Assembly (NCBI GenBank): GCA_937952285.1
Contig: CALFZE010000025.1
Location: 1-11,821 of the forward strand
DNA from: UBA2428 sp002343545
Lineage (GTDB): Bacteria > Bdellovibrionota > UBA2428
Length of the DNA: 11,821 nucleotides
Direction: 5' to 3'
The position numbers were made by a program, and so were the translations under genes. The notes below the pieces were generated by a model. The model saw only the letters and a program-made list of their open reading frames with translations. It did no database searches and was not told where the DNA came from. Shown piece by piece: positions 6,910 to 11,821 of the stretch; the stretch's first letter is position 1; the number at the start of each line of letters is the position of its first letter.

Positions 6910-9183
6910 ATGGAATGGAACGGCGCCGATCTTGAGCAGCGCAAGCGTCGTCGAGAGCGACGGGTCGCCATTTTCATCGCGCTTGGCTTCGTCGTTTCGA
7001 CGTTGCTGCAGGTCTTCCTGACGAATCGCCGTTTCGAGTACGGTTTCGTCCAGAGCCTCCTCTATTTCGGTCTCCTGCATCTGAACGTCATCCTGATCAT
7101 GTTCCTCGTGTTCCTAGTCGCCCGGAACCTGACTCGCGCTTATCTCGCACGGCGAACGGGAAAACTCGGCAGCAGCCTGCGTTGGCGAATGGTCACGTCG
7201 CTGCTCGCGTTCTCGCTCGTGCCGTCCGCGCTTCTCTTCGTCGGCGCTTCGGTGGTTATCCGGCAAGGTTTCGATCGTTGGTTCGGCACGCAGGTCGCGA
7301 CCGCTTTGGACGACGCCCAAGCCATCACGGAGGTCCACTACGGCGGCATCGAGAAAAACCTGTCGTTCTTCGGGACCCAGCTCGCGACTCAGCTCCGCGA
7401 GAGCGGTCGCGCCGTCGAGACAAAAGTCTTGGCCGAAGCGGTCGCGCGGATTCCCATCGAAGGATTGGAGTTCTACTCCGACCTGGCGACCCCGCCCGCC
7501 CGCGCCTTGGCGGAAGGCGTCGCGGATTGGTCGGTCCCCCGGGCGGCGGTGGAGTCTCTGCAGCGAGCTTTGGGCGGGGAGTCCTTCCAGCTCATCCGTC
7601 AGTTCGGCGACGCCGATCTCGTCCAGCAGTTCACGCCCTTGAATTCCGGCGCCTCTCGCGGGGTACTCGTGCTGAGCCAAACGGTGCCCTTGGGACTGAA
7701 GACGAGGATGGCCGAGTTGCGCTCCGCTTTTTCGGAGTACCAAAAGATCCGGCTTTTCAAAGACTCGCTCAAGACGAACTACACGCTCATTCTTCTGACG
7801 TTGTTCGTGCTCGTGCTTTTCGTCGTGTCCTGGTTCGGTCTCTACCTCGCGAAAACCGTTACGGATCCCGTGTCGGATCTGCTCCGTGGCACCGAGGCTT
7901 TCCGCGAAGGGCGCTGGGATTACCGCATCCCGACCGTAGGACCGACGCGCGGCGCCCTCGTCGCCGGTGCGACGGCCGACCTCGAGGTACTGAAGTCCGC
8001 GTTCAACCTCATGGCCTCCGAAGTCGGGCAGCGGGGCCGAAAACTCGAAGAGGCCAACGCCCAATTGATCTCCCTCGTGCGCGAACTCGAGGAACGGGAG
8101 CGTTACCTCGAAACGCTCCTGTCGAGCATCCGCCGCGGGGTCGTGGTTCTGGACATGAACAAAGAAGTGCAGCGCCTCAATTCCGAGGCGCGGCCTTTCT
8201 CGGCGGTCGATCGCGAGCCCGGTCTCGGCGATGGGGTCGGGCGTCGTTGGCGGGAAGTCTTTCCCGACCTCGGTCGCGAGGACGAGGCCAAGAACTGGCT
8301 CGAAGAAGCCGAGGTCGCCGCCGGCAAGCCCGTGGACCGTATCTTCGAACAGGTCACCGGTTCGGGTCGCGAAAGCGCCGTCCGTTCGCTTCGCGCGACG
8401 GGGATTCACCTCATCGACGAAGGGCGTTCTCCGCTGGGCTGGCTCGTTATTCTGGAAGACGTTTCCGATGCCGCACGCCTCGAGCGTCTGGCCGCTTGGC
8501 AGGAAGTCGCGCGTCGGGTCGCCCACGAGATCAAGAACCCTCTCACGCCGATCCAGATCTCGGTCGATCGTCTTCAGCGCCGGATGGGCGAACGCATGCG
8601 CGAGGACGAGCGGGACGGTCCCGTGTTCCGCGAATGCGTCGAGCAGATCCAAAAGCAGGTGCGCGTGATCCGGGACTTGGTGCGCGAGTTCTCCCAGTTC
8701 GCCAAGTTGCCGGAGCCGAAGTTCCGCGAGTTAGATCTGGCGACTTTCCTCGCGGACATCCTCGAGGACTATCGTTTCACGCATCCCGACGTCCGATTCC
8801 GTTTCGTGGTTCGCGATCAAGGGATCCCGCTTCCCAGGTTGCGGGCGGATTCCGAGTACATCCGCCGTTTGGTCGTCAACCTGGCCGATAATGCGCTCCA
8901 CAGCATGGAAGAGGCGCGCACGGCGACGCCCGAGTTCTCGGTCGAGTTGGGGCTCGACGCGAGGGAAGGTTTCGTTCGCGTCGACTTCGTCGACAACGGG
9001 CCGGGTATCTCGGCCGAGATGCGCGAGAAGATCTTCGATCCCTACGTGACTTCGAAAGCCTCCGGGATGGGGCTAGGTCTGGCGATCGTTCGTCGTATCG
9101 CTTCGGAGCACCGCGGCCGGATTCGCTGCGAGGCCGGGCCGGGTGGCCGCTTTGTCCTTGAACTTCCGACCTCGGGCGTGTGA
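6910..9183 (+). CDS. ntrY: NtrY-type membrane sensor histidine kinase
   Basis: A 757-residue sensor kinase that autophosphorylates on His and passes phosphate to the response regulator encoded next. After a basic N-terminus it has membrane segments at about 19-37, 49-71 and 95-117. A roughly 170-residue extracytoplasmic sensing region leads to a fourth segment at about 291-313. A HAMP domain (about 311-372) follows, then coiled-coil-like sequence, a PAS domain (about 397-520), a HisKA domain with phospho-acceptor His539 in VAHEIKNPLTPIQ, and an HATPase domain. The HATPase shows its N box NLADNALHSM at 657-666, DNGPGI at 695-700, FDPYVTSK and GMGLGLAI at 719-726. The HEIKNPLTPIQ variant and four-segment layout are typical of NtrY rather than soluble NtrB. 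In Alphaproteobacteria NtrYX affects nitrogen, redox or envelope genes; which applies here cannot be read from sequence. The stop lies 11 bases before the ntrX ATG. Confidence 0.93.
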   Translation: MEWNGADLEQRKRRRERRVAIFIALGFVVSTLLQVFLTNRRFEYGFVQSLLYFGLLHLNVILIMFLVFLVARNLTRAYLARRTGKLGSSLRWRMVTSLLAFSLVPSALLFVGASVVIRQGFDRWFGTQVATALDDAQAITEVHYGGIEKNLSFFGTQLATQLRESGRAVETKVLAEAVARIPIEGLEFYSDLATPPARALAEGVADWSVPRAAVESLQRALGGESFQLIRQFGDADLVQQFTPLNSGASRGVLVLSQTVPLGLKTRMAELRSAFSEYQKIRLFKDSLKTNYTLILLTLFVLVLFVVSWFGLYLAKTVTDPVSDLLRGTEAFREGRWDYRIPTVGPTRGALVAGATADLEVLKSAFNLMASEVGQRGRKLEEANAQLISLVRELEERERYLETLLSSIRRGVVVLDMNKEVQRLNSEARPFSAVDREPGLGDGVGRRWREVFPDLGREDEAKNWLEEAEVAAGKPVDRIFEQVTGSGRESAVRSLRATGIHLIDEGRSPLGWLVILEDVSDAARLERLAAWQEVARRVAHEIKNPLTPIQISVDRLQRRMGERMREDERDGPVFRECVEQIQKQVRVIRDLVREFSQFAKLPEPKFRELDLATFLADILEDYRFTHPDVRFRFVVRDQGIPLPRLRADSEYIRRLVVNLADNALHSMEEARTATPEFSVELGLDAREGFVRVDFVDNGPGISAEMREKIFDPYVTSKASGMGLGLAIVRRIASEHRGRIRCEAGPGGRFVLELPTSGV

Positions 9184-9184
9184 A

Positions 9185-9191
9185 AAGGGGA
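9185..9191 (+). promoter_or_regulatory. Shine-Dalgarno sequence selecting the ntrX ATG
   Basis: AAGGGGA lies directly upstream of the ATG at 9195 and inside the longer frame that would begin at the GTG at 9180. It favours the ATG start, which also gives the short tail before the receiver domain that is usual for NtrX. Confidence 0.6.
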
Positions 9192-9194
9192 ATC

Positions 9195-10574
9195 ATGGTG
9201 GCGCGTCGTCCACGTTCAATCTTAATTGTCGATGACGAGGCGGATATCCAGTCCTCGTTGGCCTTCGCCCTCAAGGACGAAGGGTTCGAGACGGTCACGG
9301 CTTCGTTGCCTTCCGAGGCCATGAAGTTGCTCGAGACGCGCACCTTCGACATCGGGCTCTTTGACGTCTGGTTCCCCGAAGGGGACGGCATCGAGTTGCT
9401 CCAAGAAACGCAGTCGCGTTTTCCCGAGGCCGTCGTCGTCATGATGAGTGGCCACGGCAACATCGAGTTGGCGTTGAAAGCCATTCGCCTCGGCGCCTAC
9501 GACTTCCTCGAGAAGCCGCTCGAGCTCGAGAAACTCTTGGTGGTCCTCAAGAACATCTGCTCGGTCCTCGACCTGAGGGACGAGAACCTCCGCTTGACGC
9601 AGGAATTAAGAGGGCGGGCGCAGTTCGTCGGATCTTCCTCTCTGGCCCAGGCCTTTAAGGCGGACCTCGAGCGGTCGGCCGCGAGTTCGGCCCACGTCCT
9701 GGTCTTGGGAGAACACGGCTCCGGTAAGGACTTGGTCGCTCGCTTGCTGCACCAGAACTCGCCGCGCTCGCGCGAGCCCTTCGTGAAGGTTGTTTGCGCG
9801 CATCTACAAGAGAATTCCATCGAGTCGGAGCTCTTCGGCGCGGCTGAGCGCGACGGCGTGCGCCCCGGGCGCTTCGACGAGGCGGCGTCGGGCACGATTT
9901 ATTTCGACGGCGTCGCGGAGCTCAGTCTGGCCGCCCAAGGCAAACTCTTGCGCGTTCTCGAAGAGAGAACGTTCACGAGGGTCGGTGGACACGAGTCCAT
10001 CCGGACCCCGGCCCGGATCGTCGCTTCGCTCGCCCGCGACGCGGATCAGCTCGTGGCCGAGGGCAAGCTGCGCGAGGACCTCTATCATCGCCTGAAAGTT
10101 CTTTCCCTTCACGTGCCTCCTTTGAGGGAGCGCCTGACGGATGTTCCCGAGCTCGCCAAGTTCTTCGTTCGTCTGCACGCCGTGGAGCAGGGCGGTCCGT
10201 TGGCGGACCTGACTTCCGAGCTGCTCGACTGGTTAAAGGGCTACGAGTGGCCGGGCAACGTGCGCGAACTCCGGAACCTCGTCGAGCGCTTGCTCATCAT
10301 GAGCGGTGGCCGCGAAACGTTGAAGGTCGCCGATCTGCCCGAGGAGATGCAGTCGCTCAAAGTCTCGACCGCGGGGTCGCTCCAGAAAATCCTGGATCCC
10401 CAAGGAGAATTGCGGACGATCCGCGCTCAGTTCGAACGAATGATCCTCGAGCAACGCCTCGAGCGTTTCTCGGGCAACGTGACGCGCGCCGCGGAATCCC
10501 TCGGGATCGAGCGCGCGCATTTGCATCGCAAGCTCAAGCACTACGGATTGACGGGTTACAGGGGAGAATCATGA
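9195..10574 (+). CDS. ntrX: NtrX-family response regulator with degenerate AAA+ domain
   Basis: A 459-residue cytoplasmic regulator, the likely partner of NtrY. The receiver domain (about 8-120) has VDDE with Asp13/Asp14, phospho-acceptor Asp57 in LFDVWFP, Ser85 in MMSGHG and Lys107 in EKP. The AAA+ domain (about 145-370) has Walker A GEHGSGKD at 172-179. Where sigma-54 activators carry GAFTGA it reads ELFGAAERDGVRPGRF, so the sigma-54-contacting loop is absent. Walker B reads IYFDGVAEL, with Gly239 in place of the usual acidic residue after Asp, and the sensor I stretch IVASLARDAD lacks the usual Thr-Asn. LREDLYHRL and WPGNVRELRNLVER are kept. A Fis-type helix-turn-helix closes it (SGNVTRAAESLGIERAHLHR). 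NtrX proteins lacking GAFTGA are known in Alphaproteobacteria and are thought to act without sigma-54. A GTG at 9180 is an alternative start. The stop overlaps the pyrF ATG. Confidence 0.92.
   Translation: MVARRPRSILIVDDEADIQSSLAFALKDEGFETVTASLPSEAMKLLETRTFDIGLFDVWFPEGDGIELLQETQSRFPEAVVVMMSGHGNIELALKAIRLGAYDFLEKPLELEKLLVVLKNICSVLDLRDENLRLTQELRGRAQFVGSSSLAQAFKADLERSAASSAHVLVLGEHGSGKDLVARLLHQNSPRSREPFVKVVCAHLQENSIESELFGAAERDGVRPGRFDEAASGTIYFDGVAELSLAAQGKLLRVLEERTFTRVGGHESIRTPARIVASLARDADQLVAEGKLREDLYHRLKVLSLHVPPLRERLTDVPELAKFFVRLHAVEQGGPLADLTSELLDWLKGYEWPGNVRELRNLVERLLIMSGGRETLKVADLPEEMQSLKVSTAGSLQKILDPQGELRTIRAQFERMILEQRLERFSGNVTRAAESLGIERAHLHRKLKHYGLTGYRGES
10560..10567 (+). promoter_or_regulatory. 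Shine-Dalgarno sequence of pyrF
   Basis: AGGGGAGA lies three bases before the ATG at 10571, inside the last codons of ntrX. It marks this ATG as the pyrF start; the frame is open further upstream, but only as an overlap with ntrX. Confidence 0.65.
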
Positions 10575-11275
10575 GCGGAGCGCGTCTCGCGGTTGCGATG
10601 GACTTCACCACGGTGGAGTCTTTTCGCGGCGCTTTGGAAAAATTGGACGGTTTGCCGGTGGTTCTCAAAGTCGGCCTCCGTACGATGCCCTTTCTCTCGC
10701 TCGACGAGATGAAAGAATTGGCCGAGCGCTTCGACCTTTTCGTGGACGCCAAGCTGCACGATATCCCGACGCAAGTGGCCGAGGCGGCGCAAGTCTGGGA
10801 ATCCGTAGGCGCGCGCTATTTGACGGTCCATCTTTCCGGGGGGCACGCGATGCTTTCCCTCGCGGCGCAAGCGGTCCGGGCCGATCGGATGAAGGTCGCC
10901 GGCGTTTCCGTTCTGACCTCTTTGAACGGCGGTGATCTCGGTGATCTCGGCGTCGTACCTGCCGATTGCGCTTCTCAGGTCGTGCGTCTGATCCGCCTCG
11001 GGTTGCGTGCGGGTATTCGGACCTTCGTCTGTTCGGTCGGCGAGCTGGCGGCGCTGCGCGAAGAGTTGGTCGAGGACTTCGATGACGTCGAGTTCATCAC
11101 CCCCGGTCTCGTGATGGGGAGCGAAGGCGCTCACTCCGACCAGTCGAGGGTCTTCACGGTCGAAGACGCTTTGCGCGAGGGGGCCGACGTCCTCGTTATG
11201 GGTCGCTCGATTTGGAAGTCGGCGGACCCGCGCAAGGCCGCGGCCGCGGTCATCGAGAAGTTGGCGCGCGCATGA
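10571..11275 (+). CDS. pyrF: Orotidine 5'-phosphate decarboxylase
   Basis: PyrF converts OMP to UMP, the last step of de novo pyrimidine synthesis, as a cytoplasmic TIM-barrel dimer without cofactor. The 234-residue product matches the short bacterial form of about 230-245. It shows VAMDF with Asp11 at the first strand, VLKVGL with Lys33, and the catalytic tetrad motif DAKLHDIP at 59-66 with Asp59, Lys61 and Asp64. Further on come TVHLSGG at 85-91, VSVLTSL at 112-118, ITPGL at 176-180, DQSR at 190-193 for phosphate binding, and VLVMGRSIW at 207-215 with the phosphate-gripping Arg212. All residues expected for activity are seen. The start ATG overlaps the ntrX stop, and the stop overlaps the next start, both as ATGA. 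No other pyrimidine genes are in the window. Confidence 0.96.
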   Translation: MSGARLAVAMDFTTVESFRGALEKLDGLPVVLKVGLRTMPFLSLDEMKELAERFDLFVDAKLHDIPTQVAEAAQVWESVGARYLTVHLSGGHAMLSLAAQAVRADRMKVAGVSVLTSLNGGDLGDLGVVPADCASQVVRLIRLGLRAGIRTFVCSVGELAALREELVEDFDDVEFITPGLVMGSEGAHSDQSRVFTVEDALREGADVLVMGRSIWKSADPRKAAAAVIEKLARA

Positions 11276-11821
11276 AATCCGCGGGGATTTGGATTTGGGG
11301 ACTTCATTCCGTCGAAGCCTGCGTGGAGTGTCATCCCGAACGCATTCTCGAGATTCAGGTTGAGCGCGACGCTAAAATCGGGCCCGACGCCCGTCTCCGT
11401 TCGCTGGCCCGTCAGGCGGGGCTCAAGGTCTCCGAAGTTCCGCGGCTTCCCCGCTTTTCCGAGGAAGCTCGTCCGCAGGGCGTGGCCGCCCGAATCCGCT
11501 CCTTTCCCGTGCAATCCGCCTCCGATTACTTCGAGGGCGAGAGCGACGAAGGAGCGGGGCAGTGGGTGTTGCTCGATCGCATTCAGGATCCGCGTAACTT
11601 CGGCGCGATTCTACGTTCGGCCGCCGCCTTCGGCGTCCGTGGGGTTTTCTTCGGGACGCGTGATCAATCCCCCGTGACCGCAACGGTAGCCGTGGCGTCG
11701 GCGGGTCAGGTCTTTCGAATTCCGCTGATCGAGGTTTCCAATTTGGGGACGATCTGCCGACGCTTCGAGGAAGCGGGCTCCGCCCTCTTCACGCTCGACA
11801 TGGGCGGCAGAGACCTGGAAA
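11272..11821 (+). CDS. rlmB: SpoU/TrmH-family rRNA 2'-O-methyltransferase, RlmB-like (C-terminus outside window)
   Basis: I translated this open frame by hand from the ATG at 11272 to the window edge (183 codons). It begins MKSAGIWIWGLHSVEACVE, which resembles the RlmB/TrmH substrate-binding domain start, where GxHxVxxxL is usual. After a linker, the knotted SPOUT catalytic domain begins with motif 1, VLLDRIQDPRNFGAILRSAA at about 98-117, including the conserved Asn and the catalytic Arg. VTATVAVASAGQVFRIPLI follows, matching the family's VxKxSAGAxExxP stretch with some divergence. SAM-binding motifs 2 and 3 lie beyond the edge. RlmB makes 2'-O-methylguanosine at position 2251 of 23S rRNA. 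A different 2'-O-methyltransferase of the family, or TrmH acting on tRNA, is possible because the diagnostic end is missing. It overlaps pyrF by 4 bases (ATGA), so it probably belongs to the same operon. Confidence 0.85.
   Translation, partial: MKSAGIWIWGLHSVEACVECHPERILEIQVERDAKIGPDARLRSLARQAGLKVSEVPRLPRFSEEARPQGVAARIRSFPVQSASDYFEGESDEGAGQWVLLDRIQDPRNFGAILRSAAAFGVRGVFFGTRDQSPVTATVAVASAGQVFRIPLIEVSNLGTICRRFEEAGSALFTLDMGGRDLE

Noticed and set aside
7114..8652. A 512-codon minus-strand frame, and a 569-codon plus-strand frame at 7182-8891, inside ntrY.
   Set aside because: Both overlap the ntrY frame, which shows all kinase motifs. The alternative products are low-complexity Arg-rich or Glu-rich sequences without domains.

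Overview
The window is a GC-rich, gene-dense chromosomal segment from a Gram-negative bacterium. The Gram-negative call rests on lpxC, the committed step of lipid A synthesis. The NtrY/NtrX pair, the ruvCAB cluster and a pyruvate,phosphate dikinase point to a proteobacterium in the broad sense. A Bdellovibrionota or deltaproteobacterium-like lineage is my guess, made from gene content alone. I see no tRNA, rRNA, CRISPR, insertion sequence or phage gene. No gene-free stretch exceeds about 125 bases.

Left part (1-3190). A pyruvate,phosphate dikinase gene (ppdK) runs leftward out of the window. A 122-base divergent spacer separates it from a rightward gene for a small ArsC/Spx-family thioredoxin-fold protein. 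That gene meets, tail to tail with a 4-base overlap, a leftward gene for a protein joining about five membrane helices to a GNAT acetyltransferase domain.

Middle (3244-5740). A rightward recombination-repair cluster encodes a 60-residue two-helix membrane protein, RuvC, RuvA and RuvB. The small gene overlaps the GTG start of ruvC, ruvC overlaps ruvA by 23 bases, and ruvB follows ruvA after 13 bases. RuvAB branch-migrates Holliday junctions and RuvC cuts them. A 120-base spacer with a possible terminator hairpin and a weak promoter candidate follows.

Right part (5861-11821). lpxC is followed after 50 bases by ntrY (membrane sensor kinase), ntrX (response regulator), pyrF (OMP decarboxylase) and the start of an rlmB-like rRNA 2'-O-methyltransferase gene that leaves the window. 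From ntrY on, the genes are 11 bases apart or overlap as ATGA, so they look like one operon.

Most of the window is recognisable housekeeping sequence, and I do not see a clear undescribed system. The points most worth a second look are the eroded AAA+ motifs of NtrX, the membrane-GNAT fusion, and the small membrane gene coupled to ruvC. The long open frames antisense to ppdK and ntrY look like by-products of GC-rich codon use.
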